DNA from: Asterias amurensis
Lineage: Eukaryota; Echinodermata; Asteroidea; Forcipulatida; Asteriidae
Assembly: GCF_032118995.1 (NCBI RefSeq)
Contig: NC_092661.1
Location: 9,672,494 to 9,736,493, forward strand
Direction of reading: 5' to 3'
Length of the DNA: 64,000 bases
Shown here: positions 1-9,190 of the stretch, one piece after another
How the letters are laid out: every line of letters begins with the position of its first letter
Numbering within the stretch: position 1 is the stretch's first letter
The notes under the pieces: generated by a model
Told to the model about the DNA's origin: nothing
The model's input: only the letters and a program-made list of their open reading frames with translations
The model's database searches: none
Position numbers and translations under genes: made by a program

Positions 1-57
1 GTGGTACACAAAGTGTGGGCCTTGGACAACACTGTTTACCGAAAGGGTCCAATGGTT

Positions 58-444
58 TTAAAGGTAGTGGACACTATTGGTAATTGTCAAAGACTAGCCT
101 TCACAGTTGGTGTATCTCAACATATGCATAAAATAACAAACCTGTGAAAATTTGAGCTCAATCGGTCATCAAAGTTGCGAGATAATAATGAAAGAAGAAA
201 ACACCCTTGTCACACGAAGTTGTGTGCGTTTAGACGGTTGATTTCGAGACCTCAAGTTCTAAACTTGAGGTCTCGAAATCAAATTCGTGGAAAATTACTT
301 CTTTCTCCAAAACTATGGCACTTCAGAGGGAGCTGTTTCTCACAATGTTTTATACCACCAACCTCTCCCCATTACTTGTCACCAAGAAAGGTTTTATGCT
401 AATAATTATTTTGAGTAATTACCAATAGTGTCCCCTGCCTTTAA
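58..444. mobile_element. TTAA-flanked MITE, family A, full copy
   Basis: Imperfect terminal inverted repeats (AGGCAGTGGACACTATTGG type) are bounded by TTAA at 58-61 and 441-444. An internal hairpin of about 20-bp arms lies near 239-281. The family has about 14 copies in the window and no coding capacity. The TTAA target suggests mobilisation by a piggyBac- or Kolobok-type transposase. Confidence 0.85.
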
Positions 445-445
445 A

Positions 446-645
446 GCTAAAGTAGTAGTCCCGGCCGATTTTCTACCTTCTGCCCAGGTATTAGTTAAAA
501 GCAGGACAGGACAGTTCGTTTCAGAAATGAGCAGTATCCTGAATTCCATGGGTCCTTCCACGAACTTGCTCCCTGTATTACTTCTGTCACCATGTATACT
601 CAAATAATGTCAGTGTCATGTGCATAAGGTCTCTTGTTTCGTGTT
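446..645. repeat. Interspersed repeat fragment shared with 21940-22115
   Basis: The segment beginning AGTAGTCCCGGCCGATTTTC recurs with about 85% similarity by eye near 21943. It belongs to the family that also ends in the GTTTGCGGTAACACC motif (22090, 33091-33329, 53690-53740). No coding content was recognised. Confidence 0.55.
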
Positions 646-720
646 TTATTTCCGAAGCAAGACCCAACAGATCCATTTACTGGCAGCTAATTGCAACTGA
701 ACCCTGTTGGTTTGTCTTAC

Positions 721-826
721 CACACGGCATGGGCATTTACTGTCAGTCACCATGTCCTCCAGACTGAGTTGATCGCAGATGTCAATTTCGTCAAGAGCGC
801 CCTCTTTGTCCTGCTTGTTGGCAAGG
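721..826 (-). CDS. ARL13B: ARL13 exon with the NKQD motif
   Basis: Encodes (I)LANKQDKEGALDEIDIC and then DQLSLEDMVTDSKCPCRV, closely matching the vertebrate ARL13B segment. The acceptor ends TTGAACAG, the donor is GTAAGA, and the exit phase is 0. The next exon would lie left of this one; none was recognised at 1-720, which is mostly repeats. Confidence 0.92.
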
Positions 827-3572
827 CTGTTCAAAAGAGAAATAAAAAGAAATAAAAAATACATTACAAAATCTGTAAAAGGATGGTCTGAAGGCTTTGT
901 GCACAAAGCTATGCAACTCCTGGGTGCAGAGAAGTAATAAGCATCTTGTTGAAGGACACAATTGCAATCGCCGTCAGGCATGTATGATCTATTTTGAAAG
1001 GGTAAGGTCACCAAGTTATTTTCTCCTTAGAAAAGGGCACCCTACAAGGAAATGGTAAATTTCTACAGGAGCATTTCAGGGGGCTTGGAGGCCATCGCCT
1101 TCGTTGCCTCCAAGAAGTATCTGCCTTACCCTGTAGTGTGATTTCCAGCAACTCATTAGACATCTTATAAATTTAAGCCATCCCATCCACACATATGCAT
1201 AAGCTGGTGTGATGTGTCTTTAGACATTTTTTGGCCGGCTCAACTATACAGAAACAGATACAGGTATCATGCCTGGACCCACCATGATTTGAACATACTC
1301 AAAGATTGATAACTCATTGAACACTCCTGGGGTGGCAGGTCTTTTTCTTCAGCTGTGCCACACATCTGGAACTCTCTACCACTTAATCTTAGATCTTGCC
1401 TTTATACCACAACATTCAAATCTCTCCTCAAAACTTATCTTATGTCACAGGTTTTCAAGGACTCATTTTGTTGTCTTTTTTCTTTCGTTTTGGATTTGGT
1501 TTTCGGATATGTGCGCATTTACAAGTCTTTATTATTATCATTATTATTATTATATCAGCAGCACTTACATGAGGATCCGTTTCCCTGCGATTCGTTCCTG
1601 CTTCAGGACCTCTTGGAGTACGTCCTGACACTCCCGAAGCCGTGACTCATCGCTGGCGTCCAGTACGAACACCACCCCATGGATCTCAGCATAGTAGCTC
1701 TTCCAGATGGGACGGATCTTCTTCCCACCGCCCAAGTCGAAAACGGTGACGTCAAACTTCTCAAATTTGAAGTTGGTGCTGACGAATCCAACAGTTGGAG
1801 CAACGTCATCTTGTGATTCTGAAAAGAAAAGGACACCTTTTTAGGTTGCGACTGTTTTCGTGTTACAAAGACGTATGCACAACTTCAATGTAAGTCAGTT
1901 ACTCACTGAACTGGGCAAGGGAAACATTTTGCACAGATTTGTTTTTTTATGCATTTGTTGGGATACACCAAGTGAGAATACTGGTCTTTGACAATTACCA
2001 AAGGTGTCCAATGCCTTTAACAATCTCATACACACCTACCTCCTTGAATGCCTAGGATGGTTGTTGTCTTCCCTGCATTGTCAAGACCAATCAGGGCTAG
2101 GGTTACTTGTCTGTAAGTAAAGAAAACAATCCAGCTTAGCAGGGTTAGGATTTGGGGGAAAAATCCACAAGACTAGAGGGCTTGTAGCTCAAAATGTTTA
2201 CTGGACCTGGGGTCGATTTCACAAAGAGTCTAGTCCTTAGAGATATTAAGAACTTTTAACAGTTCAAGGCTAGTCCTAAGTTAGGACGAGTAACTGGTCT
2301 TAACTCCTTGTGAAATCCACCCCAGAGACTGTCACAAGAGCAGAATAAAAATGAGAAGAACACTATCTGTTAAAAATATCACAGGCATATAGCAAGGGTC
2401 GTGGGTTCGAATCACACCCGAGTAAATATGCCTGTGATATTTTTTTCACAGGACTCGAGTATAACACACATCGGTGTATGGGTAAAAACCCCAAATTAAT
2501 ATTCTTTATCTCCGATGCAAATTTAACATTGTATGTATCATTGCGGTACCCACTGCCAAAACATAGGATTCGAACTGCCTCTACCTACCGGCAATCTCGG
2601 TAGTCTAGTTGGTAAGACACTGCTCTAGAATTGCAAGGGTCGTGGGTTTGAATCCCACCCCAGTAAACATGCCTGTGATATTTTTTCACAGGACTCGTGA
2701 AAGTACTGAGTATACAGTGCAAACAAACATCGGTGTATGGGTAAAAACCAAAAATTAAAGGAACACGTTGCCTTGGATCGGACGAGTTGTTCAAAACAAA
2801 AGCGTTTGTAACCGTTTTTTATAAAATGCATATGATTGGAAAGATGTTGTAAAAGTAGAATACAATGATCCACACAAGTTTGCCTCCAAATTGCGTGGTT
2901 TTCCTTCTACTGTGCGAACTAACATGGTCGGCCATTTATGGGAGTCAAAATTTTGACCCCCATAAATGGCCGACGTGTTAGTCGACAAGGTAAAAGGAAA
3001 ACCACGCAATTTCGAGGCATGTTTGTGTGGATCATTGTATTCCACTTTTACAACATCTTTCTACCCATATGCATTTTATAAAAAACGGTTACAAACGCTT
3101 TTCAAAGACCAACTCGACCGATCCAAGGCATCGTGTTCCTTTAATAAGACCACTATCTTCACATTTGAGCTGTTTTTGGAACAAGCACTAAGAAAACATT
3201 TATGTCATTGAACAATCAGCAGAATTGAAAGATATTTGAACTTCAGTTTCAATAAAAAATAATGTGAGGTGTTATTATTCAAAAGCACTATTCAAAAGCA
3301 CTAGAACGGCGGTTTTGTCATAAGTTTACTGGGCCCAATTTCATGGCATAAGCAGAGAATCTTGGCTTTGGCGCATGCGTACTCAAAGTTACTAGGCTTT
3401 CTACGCTTACAAGGCTAGCGCAGAAATTTGGCGCTTGCACAGAAGCGGGGAATCATGATCGTAAGCGTGGAATTCTGCGGTAAGCAGAGCCATGAAATTG
3501 TGCCCTGGTCTGACACTACAATCACGAGCCTCTGGTGAGCTTGGCTTCAAGTGAAACTAGGTTTCACTTTCG

Positions 3573-3612
<40 letters not shown>

Positions 3613-4184
3613 TTGCACTGTATCCTGCAGGACGTTGGCTCCATAAATTTTCTTTCTCCATTCTTGCCTATCTTGCGCCTCTTCGATGTTCCGGGTAGAA
3701 GGTGCTGTTCGTGATAATGTCATTTTCCCACCTCTTCCGAGGCCTACCCCCTCTATTTTTTCCAGTTACTGTTTCAAGTAGGATGCATTTTGGGAGTCTG
3801 TTCTTACGAATAGCAATTCTAAATAATTTAATCATTAATAAACAGTCATTGGTTGCGAGCTCAGGCCGCAGCTTTCCGCCTCTTCGTGCTCCAAAAATTA
3901 CATTTGTGTTAACTACTTCAGGCCCTTTTCGAAACCATGGCTACGGCTTTGGCTTGTTGAGGCTCCGTTGTCTTGTCTGAAGCCCTGAGCGCATACACCC
4001 AAAGCACGCGCACTTGTCAAAACAACTGAGCTAAATCTGAATCCAAAGCCAAATCCGATCATTTCGAAAAGGGGCAAAAAGATATTTTTGATCATAAATT
4101 GTAGTTCATATTTGATCATATTTTAAAGACAACTTACTTTGGCGGTTCTCGCCTTGTTTTCATCCACTGGAAACAGTTCGCCAT
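721..4184 (-). CDS. ARL13B: ARL13-type ADP-ribosylation-factor-like GTPase (ARL13B-like), 5' part; continues off the left edge
   Basis: Four coding exons (4184-4138, 2110-2040, 1818-1569, 826-721) join in frame (47+71+250+106 nt) to 158 residues of the GTPase domain. Visible motifs, in order: short N-terminus MANCFQWMKTRREPPK, P-loop GLDNAGKT, switch I PTVGF, switch II DLGGGKKIRPIW and the guanine-specificity motif NKQD. As in vertebrate ARL13B, the G3 motif reads DLGGG, without the glutamine used for hydrolysis in ARF proteins. In the known family the protein is tethered to the ciliary membrane by N-terminal palmitoylation and acts as exchange factor for ARL3. Here Cys4 is the only candidate palmitoylation site, against two adjacent cysteines in mammals. 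The start is fixed by alignment to the ARL13 N-terminus and by splice phase. The C-terminal coiled-coil and proline-rich parts lie outside the window. ARL13A versus ARL13B cannot be settled from this part. Confidence 0.93.
1025..1140. repeat. Family F interspersed repeat (fragment)
   Basis: Contains the AAAGGGCACCCTA and GGAGGCAAC-type modules that recur at 5437-5640, 5928-6110, 13284-13450, 22497-22672, about 37310-37405 and 44783-44958. The best copies have imperfect inverted ends (GGCTGTATGCTTC and GAAGTATCAGGCC), so it is probably a non-autonomous DNA transposon. Confidence 0.6.
1317..1556 (+). mobile_element. 5'-truncated CR1/L2-like LINE fragment with ATT-repeat tail
   Basis: One plus-strand frame reads PHIWNSLPLNLRS followed by TTFKSLLKTYLM, the typical C-terminus of CR1/L2 reverse-transcriptase ORFs, close to that of the longer LINE at 54745-55816. 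A short 3' UTR and an ATT/ATC microsatellite tail follow. It is a dead fragment inside an ARL13 intron. Confidence 0.75.
1569..1818 (-). CDS. ARL13B: ARL13 exon with switch I and switch II
   Basis: Encodes SQDDVAPTVGF through DLGGGKKIRPIW to the start of the ILANKQD strand. The acceptor ends TTTTCAG and the donor is GTAAGT. A LINE 3' tail of ATT repeats (about 1530-1556) ends only about a dozen bases past the donor. Confidence 0.93.
1930..2022. mobile_element. Family A MITE fragment
   Basis: The terminal segment, from the ATTTGTT...TTATGCAT module to the end TGTCCAATGCCTTTAA, is present without its other half. It sits in the ARL13 intron immediately beside the P-loop exon. Confidence 0.7.
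2040..2110 (-). CDS. ARL13B: ARL13 exon with the P-loop
   Basis: Encodes QVTLALIGLDNAGKTTTIL plus GIQG, the G1 nucleotide-binding loop. The acceptor ends TTACAG and the donor is GTAGGT. Splice phase is 2 in and 1 out, matching both neighbours. Confidence 0.93.
2212..2323. mobile_element. Family D palindromic MITE
   Basis: Near-palindrome built on GGTCGATTTCACAAAGAGT at one end and TTGTGAAATCCACCCC at the other, with internal CTAAGTTAGGACGAGT modules. Other copies are at 35372-35502, 37950-38117, 41320-41485, 52838-53318 (split) and 63834-63982, with a fragment at 20238-20292. Confidence 0.75.
2366..2532. mobile_element. tRNA-derived SINE, rearranged fold-back copy
   Basis: A Pol III B-box-like segment (GGGTTCGAATCAC, 2403-2415) lies between two 19-bp inverted arms (2372-2390 and 2426-2444) taken from the SINE body. 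The usual SINE 3' body follows to about 2532. The normal tRNA head, as seen at 2588-2620, is missing. Confidence 0.7.
2566..2757 (+). mobile_element. tRNA-derived SINE, interrupted in its tail by a family B MITE
   Basis: The A-box-like (GTAGTCTAGTTGG) and B-box-like (GGGTTTGAATCCC) sequences have tRNA spacing and are followed by the family body (TGCCTGTGATATTTTTT). The tail breaks off at a TTAA where the family B element begins. A sister copy with an intact tail is at about 62001-62206. Confidence 0.75.
2755..3144. mobile_element. Family B TTAA-flanked long-hairpin MITE
   Basis: Nearly palindromic along its whole 390 bp. The ends are TTAA then AGGAACACGTTGCC and its complement, with the centre at the GGCCATTTATGGG hairpin (2930-2975). 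A second copy is at 12699-13089. There is no coding capacity. Confidence 0.88.
3331..3507. mobile_element. Family C MITE (GTAAGC-rich inverted repeat)
   Basis: Inverted ends GGGCCCAATTTCATGGC and GCCATGAAATTGTGCCC, with AAGCAGAG and GCGCAGAATT modules inside. Related copies: 13905-14117, 35168-35371, 54208-54270 (partial) and 61380-61617. Confidence 0.75.
3572..3612. repeat. AATC tetranucleotide microsatellite
   Basis: About ten units of AATC. It is the 3' tail of the minus-strand LINE fragment that follows at higher coordinates. Confidence 0.9.
3613..3865 (-). mobile_element. LINE ORF2 C-terminal fragment, minus strand
   Basis: Minus-strand frames read GKNRGGRPRKRWENDI and then RNIEEAQDRQEWRKKIYG, the arrangement found at the C-terminal end of many LINE reverse-transcriptase ORFs (GRPRKRW followed by AxDRxxWR). 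The two parts are in different frames, so it is decayed. The AATC tail lies at its 3' side. Confidence 0.65.
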
Positions 4185-4205
4185 CAGGCTGAACATTCCC
4201 TTCCT
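4138..4205 (-). CDS. ARL13B: ARL13 first coding exon (5' UTR plus residues 1-15)
   Basis: The exon lies between an acceptor TTTTCAG and a donor GTAAGT, both read on the minus strand. ATG at 4184-4182 opens the frame MANCFQWMKTRREPP, and the exon ends after two bases of the next codon. The other long frame across this exon (GNVQPDGELFPVDENKA) runs into a stop early in the next exon and is not used. Confidence 0.88.
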
Positions 4206-4322
4206 GAAAACAAATAACGGACAGAAGAATATCATTATATAGATGAGTGCTCAAAACTCAAATAGCAATTAGTGACCAATTTGATCTGCATGTACTGTAC
4301 ATCCTAGTAACTGGAGAGATAT

Positions 4323-4720
4323 TAAAAGGCACTGTACTGGCACTATTGGTAGTTACTCAAAATAATTGTCAGAACAAAAAGTTACTTGATACGAGCAAAC
4401 AGCTCCCTCTAACATCTTAAGTAACATTGTTTTTGAGAAAGAGGTACTTTCTCACTCAAATATTAAAAAACTTCAGACCTGAAGCCTTTTAATAGACATC
4501 TAAAAGCACACACATTTGTGCAACAAGGATGTTTTATTATTTTTACTATTCTCTTGCAACTTTGATGACCATTTTAGTACAAATTTTCACAAATTTGTTA
4601 TTTTAGAGTAGTACACTGAGTGTATGATGATACACTGAGTGTACATGTATGTTGGGATACACTAAGTGAAATACTGGTCTATGACAAATTACCAAACGTG
4701 TCCAGCGCGGGGCCTTTACA
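4323..4720. mobile_element. Family A MITE, diverged copy
   Basis: Modules run in the family order, from GGCACTATTGGTAGTTACTC through the hairpin-like CTTCAGACCTGAAG to ACCAAACGTGTCCAGC. Short duplications of TACACTGAGTGTA occur near 4612-4645. Confidence 0.7.
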
Positions 4721-4985
4721 TTTGTAAGTCAGTCAGGAAAACGTTTGCGATAAAAACGTCTACCGACACGAGGTGGTTATGAATTCCAGTACATGTAGAG
4801 GGCAGTCTACAAACAAGATGTTGTTCAATGAAAACTTACAGTCACAGTAAATATCTTGTTCAGAATCCTCAAGGATGATTCTCATATACAGCGTTGTGGT
4901 GAGAATTAAAGATTGAAATCTCACACCGACGACCCAAACTGAAACGATGACTCCCAATGGCCAGCTTCCTAACAATTCTCCTCCC

Positions 4986-5100
4986 TGGTACAGTACCTGT
5001 GAATCATAATAATAATAAATAGTAATAATAATAAGACTTGTAGTGCGCACAAGTATATCCACCCTGCTGGGTGTTCAAGGCGCAGTCAAACCAAAAACAA
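4986..5100 (-). mobile_element. Retroelement 3' tail with AAT-type microsatellite
   Basis: Read on the minus strand, a short 3'-UTR-like end (GCGCCTTGAACACCCAGC) leads into TTATTATTATTACTATTTATT repeats. It resembles the 3' ends of LINEs elsewhere in the window. No ORF remains. Confidence 0.5.
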
Positions 5101-5275
5101 AACAAAGAAAAACAGACACAACAAAATTAGTCCTTAAAAACCTGTGGAGACAATTTTTGAAAATTAAAGCTTAATGAATGACCCTGAGATGATTATGTTT
5201 TGATCTTGAACTTTTCGTTACATTTACACAGCTGCTGGTGACCATGGTGACCGCGTTGATTGATCACACAAGCAG

Positions 5276-5436
5276 GCCTGGAGTGCGTTTTGGCGACCTC
5301 AACCAAAAACTGTTTTGGTTGTTGGTCGTTGGTTCTGCTGGTCAGACTGAACGATAACCGAGTTGCAAGCTCGGTTACCGTTTTGGTTATGACGTCAGAA
5401 ACAATTATTGGTTACAGCCGCTAAAACGCACCCCTG
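5276..5436. mobile_element. Short inverted-repeat MITE
   Basis: Ends GGCCTGGAGTGCGTTTT and AAAACGCACCCCTGAT are complementary, with TTTTGGTTGTTGG-type modules inverted inside. No coding content. Confidence 0.55.
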
Positions 5437-6130
5437 ATACTTCAGGAAGGCAACAAAGGCGATTGCCTCCATGCCCGCAGGGTCGTTGCCTTGGTGCCCT
5501 TGGAATTTCCCTAATAGAAATTTAAAATTTCTGCATAGGTTGCCCTTTACCAAGGAGAAAAATTCAATGGTGCCCTTTCAAAAACTAAACATGCAGGACC
5601 TATCAAAAAAAAAAAACTAAGCATGCAGGCCATTCCAGCAATTGCTATGGTTTCAACCATTTGTACATAATCTGCCTTGTCATTTTGTCAAGTAATCTTT
5701 ATATTTTTAAATTATTGTATAATTGTATATTTCTCTTAATATTTTTATATGGAGCTGGTCTGCTATTGTAATTGCCTGCAAAGGATGATTAAAGTTTTAT
5801 TAATTGAATTGAAATGAATCGAATGAAGGATACATTTTTATAACACAACAAAAAGGTTTTGTTCAAAGGCCATTCTAACAAACTAATTAACACCTTGAAT
5901 ACATTGATTAACAAAATAAGACAACAGGCCCGATACCTCACGAAGGCAACAAAGGCATTTGCCTCCATGCCCTCTGTTCATTGCCTTACTGCCCTTGAAA
6001 TGCTACAGTAAAAATGTACAATTTCCTCATAGGTTGCCCTTTACCGAGGAGAAAATGCCTTGGTGCCCCTGCCCTTTCAAAAACAAAGCATACAGGATGC
6101 CCTGTGACAACTTCCTGATCAATGTGAATA
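5437..6130. repeat. Two family F repeat copies with a LINE-like 3' tail between them
   Basis: Family F modules occupy 5437-5640 and 5928-6110. Between them, 5745-5822 resembles a LINE 3' end (GATTAAAGTTTTATTAATTG then GAATT/GAATG repeats). Nothing coding was recognised in this part of the ARL13 5' intron. Confidence 0.55.
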
Positions 6131-6694
6131 AAACTATGTGAGACTTTACATGCAATACCAAAAGTTTTGAACTTCTATAACTCACCTGCTACTCAAGTTT
6201 TGTCACAGCTCTCCATTGCTAATGTAAAGTACGTCAACCAGATAAGAAGAACTAAACAATACTTGTAGATGCAGTACTATACCTAGAATGTTTAAAAACC
6301 AAGGTTCAATTGCAGGGTTACAGCGAGACCAATTTCAGTGGTGGGCAATAAATCAAATTTAACCAAAGGCGAGCGGTTAACAAAATTATTTTGTTTTGAA
6401 CATCTTTATGATGCACTGTTGAATTAGTGGTGAATAATAATTCCCTTATGACATTAACTAGTTCATTGAAATTACACCGTAATTTATCCTCGTTACCAAA
6501 ACACTTGGTCGCATAAATAACTCTTGCTGCTAGTGCTAGTGACTGCCTTGTTTGGCCACTCAACTCAAGCATGTGTACAAATTTGCATTCTTCAAAAGAA
6601 AACTTTCTTTGAAAAAAAAACTTTTACAAATATCTGCAACTGAAGATATTGAACTTTGAGCAAAATAATTTGTGTACACGACCAAAGAAATGGC

Positions 6695-7165
6695 ATTGTT
6701 GTTAGCTGCGATAACCCTCCTTTCCTCTCGACGGCCACGAGGAGGTTTCTGTTATCGCAAACTAACAACATGCCATAGGTGCTTGACATATTTCCAGGAT
6801 CTTTCTGAATTTGATAAAGGATAAAGGGATTGCTTTGACTTGGAAATGCAACTTCTGTTAATAAAGTAATACATTATAGCAACATTGATTTTGTTTTCAT
6901 TATATAAAACTTGTATAAAATTTAACTAAACATTAACTTGAATTATCCGATCTCTTTCTTTTCAACAATAATTAAATTAGTACGCTTGGATTGGTCATTT
7001 GGTGGGTGAGTATTTACCTAGCATGACCGATAATGTTAAAATTTCTAAAAAAGGAATACAGCACCCCAGTTACTGGGTCTAATCTAAGGCCATCGTTCGT
7101 TGCAATAACGTAACGCACCTCCCGACGGGACGAAGGTTACGTTATCCCAACAAACTAGCCATGGA
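6695..7165. repeat. Two family G hairpins in the ARL13 5' intron
   Basis: 6705-6775 and 7096-7155 each fold on GCGATAACCCTCC / GGAGGTTTCTGTTATCGC-like arms. These match the termini of the 3.26-kb element at 47064-50322. The stretch between them is AT-rich with no recognised gene. Confidence 0.6.
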
Positions 7166-7370
7166 CCCAAGGGTGACCAACCGGTCCTACTAAAAGCCGA
7201 CAACAAGTCCAGAGTGCCGACAACACGCCAACAACAAGTTCTAAATACCTCAAAAACAGCAAATAAACCAAAGACTTATTAGAACTATGTGTGCTTTGTA
7301 ATAAAAACAGATAGGCCCAAGTTATGACAAAACCTCAAGACAAGTCTGAATATTTAACCATGAAAAAAAA

Positions 7371-7400
7371 CTTACACAGAGAGCTGTCAGACGCCATCTT
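7371..7400 (-). other. Possible noncoding first exon of ARL13 with a 7-codon upstream ORF
   Basis: On the minus strand an ATG in good context (AAGATGG, start at 7397) encodes MASDSSL and is followed by a consensus donor GTAAGT. Spliced to the 4205 acceptor, the next codon becomes TGA, so this would be a short uORF upstream of the true ATG at 4184. The whole stretch lies inside a transposon-like element (7182-8038). No transcript evidence is available here. Confidence 0.35.
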
Positions 7401-7430
7401 GGCTTAAAAACTGTGTTTCGACCAGTCCAT

Positions 7431-7562
7431 AAGATTTATCGCGATGCAGAAACGCAAAGCATTGTATGCAGTTTCTACGACTCGCGCACACAACGCTTAT
7501 ACCTTTGTGTGGGTTCAACAGCACCCTCTCTTGATATTTTGCTATTCGCGATAAACCTTATT
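7431..7562. mobile_element. Short MITE with GATTTATCGCGA ends
   Basis: Ends AAGATTTATCGCGAT and TCGCGATAAACCTT are complementary. A diverged copy lies at 34262-34435 (GGTTTATCGCGATTCAG, and then the same CAACAGCACCCTC module). Confidence 0.65.
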
Positions 7563-7789
7563 ACGATGCAGGTAATGTAGATTGGCACTTGCAACACAAT
7601 GGACCGATCCGGCCTGTCAATCAAACTGTGCGCGTTCACCCATTTGACTAATCACAGCAATGATGTGGTCGTATATTTGGCACGCGCGGCAGAATCATGC
7701 AGAATGCTGAATGTCATTAGGAGTACTCGTACATGTGTCTTGCTCACGTGCGCGGTGGGCGGAGCTTAGTGGAAAGCCGGAACGGTCCA

Positions 7790-7873
7790 TAGAGGGCGGG
7801 CGTCATGTAAAGACTTTCAACTTTGCACACAGTGTAGTAAATTCCTTTAGCTTTACATGACGCCCGCCCTCTG
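7790..7873. repeat. GC-rich hairpin
   Basis: Arms AGAGGGCGGGCGTCATGTAA (7791-7810 region) and its complement (about 7854-7872) form a stem of about 21 bp around a 40-nt spacer. It is a MITE or a structural element near the candidate ARL13 promoter. Confidence 0.7.
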
Positions 7874-8468
7874 TTGTTGGTAAGCGCTAAATCCACCTAT
7901 ATAATTTCTGTTTAACTTATAAAGCACTATATTTCAAACAAGTCTTTGGTTGATTTGCTTTTTTTAAGGTATTTGAAACTTGTTGTCGACATGTTGTCGG
8001 CACTCTGGACTTGTTGTCGGCTTTTTAGAGTAGGACCCGTGACCAACAAGTTGTCAATGACAATGCCATTTTTCTAAATCTAACTAAAGAACATTTTTAG
8101 CTTAGTTAGCCTTTTTAATAAGCACGAAAATGTGATTACCCCAAAGCAGCACTAGTGAAGTTAGCCCTGGGTTATGGAGTGTGATGGCTGGGAATGGCTT
8201 CCAAATTAACTAACGTTTATTCAGCAAATAAAATGGTGTAGGCCTAGAATTCAAACAATTGAATTGAAAATGAAAACAAAATAAAAAATTAAAATCGTAA
8301 TTTTTTTTACAATCTGCTCAGTCCATTTTTGCACTAAAATTAACATTTATTTTGGATTTCAGTAAACATTGACAATATTACCTATCATCAGCTTTACTGC
8401 ACACAAATTAATCTCAAAAGAAATACGAAAAAGAAGATTTTACTTGTAAGACAAAATATCCTTACCAC

Positions 8469-8560
8469 ACAGCGGTCCCATAGACTTTTTCTGTGTAATT
8501 TCCAGTTTAGTCAGTAGAGCAACACAGCGTAAATTAGCACGACGTCGTGTCAGGGAACCA
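8469..8560 (-). other. Alternative candidate 5' exon/promoter region of ARL13
   Basis: Read on the minus strand, a unique-looking stretch ends in a consensus-like donor (GTG then GTAAGGAT at 8468-8461). An E-box-type CACGTGAC lies just upstream, near 8585. It could be the true leader exon of ARL13 outside the transposon-like block. This is inferred only from the donor and position. Confidence 0.2.
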
Positions 8561-8836
8561 TACACGATAAAAATACCAATTAGTCACGTGATATTGTTTT
8601 GTTTCCGCAGCAACATTTATTATTTGGTTCATATGGTGGGGCGCCCTCTTAAGTTTCAAAAGCAACTCCTGTTTGGAAGTCATTTTATGCGTCAATGGTC
8701 GTCTTGTACAACAAATCTGGTTAAAGAAGTGTACTAAAAATGCATACTTCTATTCAAAACACCAAGTCTTCCTCAAATTAAAATTTACGTGGAACATTCA
8801 ATAATACATAATGACATACCTCGTCTCATTTGCATG

Positions 8837-8919
8837 GAACACGGTGGCCGAGTGGTTAAGGCGTTAGACTTAAGTTCTAATGGACGTAAGTCCTCATGGG
8901 TTCGAACCCCATCCGTGTT
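8837..8919 (+). tRNA. tRNA-Leu (anticodon UAA)
   Basis: The cloverleaf is complete. The acceptor stem has 7 perfect pairs (AACACGG with CCGTGTT) and the discriminator base is A8919. The A-box region is TGGCCGAGTGGTTAAGG. The anticodon stem TTAGA/TCTAA closes the loop CTTAAGT, giving anticodon TAA. The long variable arm (GGAC/GTCC) is typical of leucine tRNA. The T arm is ATGGG-TTCGAAC-CCCAT. CCA is not encoded and there is no intron. A TTTT run for Pol III termination follows at about 8926. It appears functional, not SINE-derived, and lies between ARL13 and SNRNP70. Confidence 0.97.
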
Positions 8920-9089
8920 ATTAATTTTCATATTTTTTGAGTTTGATTTTTTTTTTTTTTACACGCTTCCTCGGATTCAACCAATATTTTCAACCGCTCT
9001 TGGTACTTAATGTTGGTCCAGGGAGTAGAAAATCCTACTTCCGTCCCGTAACTGTATTTAGAAATTTATGTAAAAAGAAAGATTTACTT

Positions 9090-9190
9090 GAGTGGGATTC
9101 AAACAACAGCCTCCGGATTAAACATGCCACATTTTCTATAGGTTGTTGGTTCAAATCCAAACTCTAGTCAGTTTTTCTTTGATCAACCCC
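9090..9190 (+). mobile_element. Decayed tRNA-like SINE fragment
   Basis: A B-box-like GGTTGTTGGTTCAAATCC is followed by AGTCAGTTTTTCTTTGATCA. The same arrangement (GGTCGTTGGTTCAAATTCC then TTTTTCTTTGTTCAGCC) recurs at 53360-53460, so the two define a SINE family. Confidence 0.5.

Larger units (their letters stand above)
7182..8038. mobile_element. Non-autonomous MULE-like DNA transposon with 9-bp TSD
   Basis: Direct repeats GTGACCAAC at 7173-7181 and 8039-8047 flank an 857-bp unit. Its ends, GGTCCTACT and GGGTCCTACT on opposite strands, begin inverted arms of about 140 bp (7183-7320 and 7900-8037) that share the GCCGACAACAAGTCCAGAG module. A 9-bp duplication plus long inverted repeats fits Mutator-like elements. 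No transposase is present. The interior holds a second MITE (7431-7560), a GC-rich hairpin (7790-7873) and the candidate ARL13 leader exon. Confidence 0.82.

Noticed and set aside
2588-2665. SINE head as a functional tRNA gene
   Set aside because: The A- and B-boxes are recognisable but the acceptor stem does not pair, and a SINE body follows. The same applies at 62030 and 53360.
7371-7400. MASDSSL as the true ARL13 N-terminus
   Set aside because: Spliced to the next exon it meets TGA at once; the alternative acceptor that avoids this puts the P-loop exon out of frame. ATG at 4184 gives the family N-terminus.
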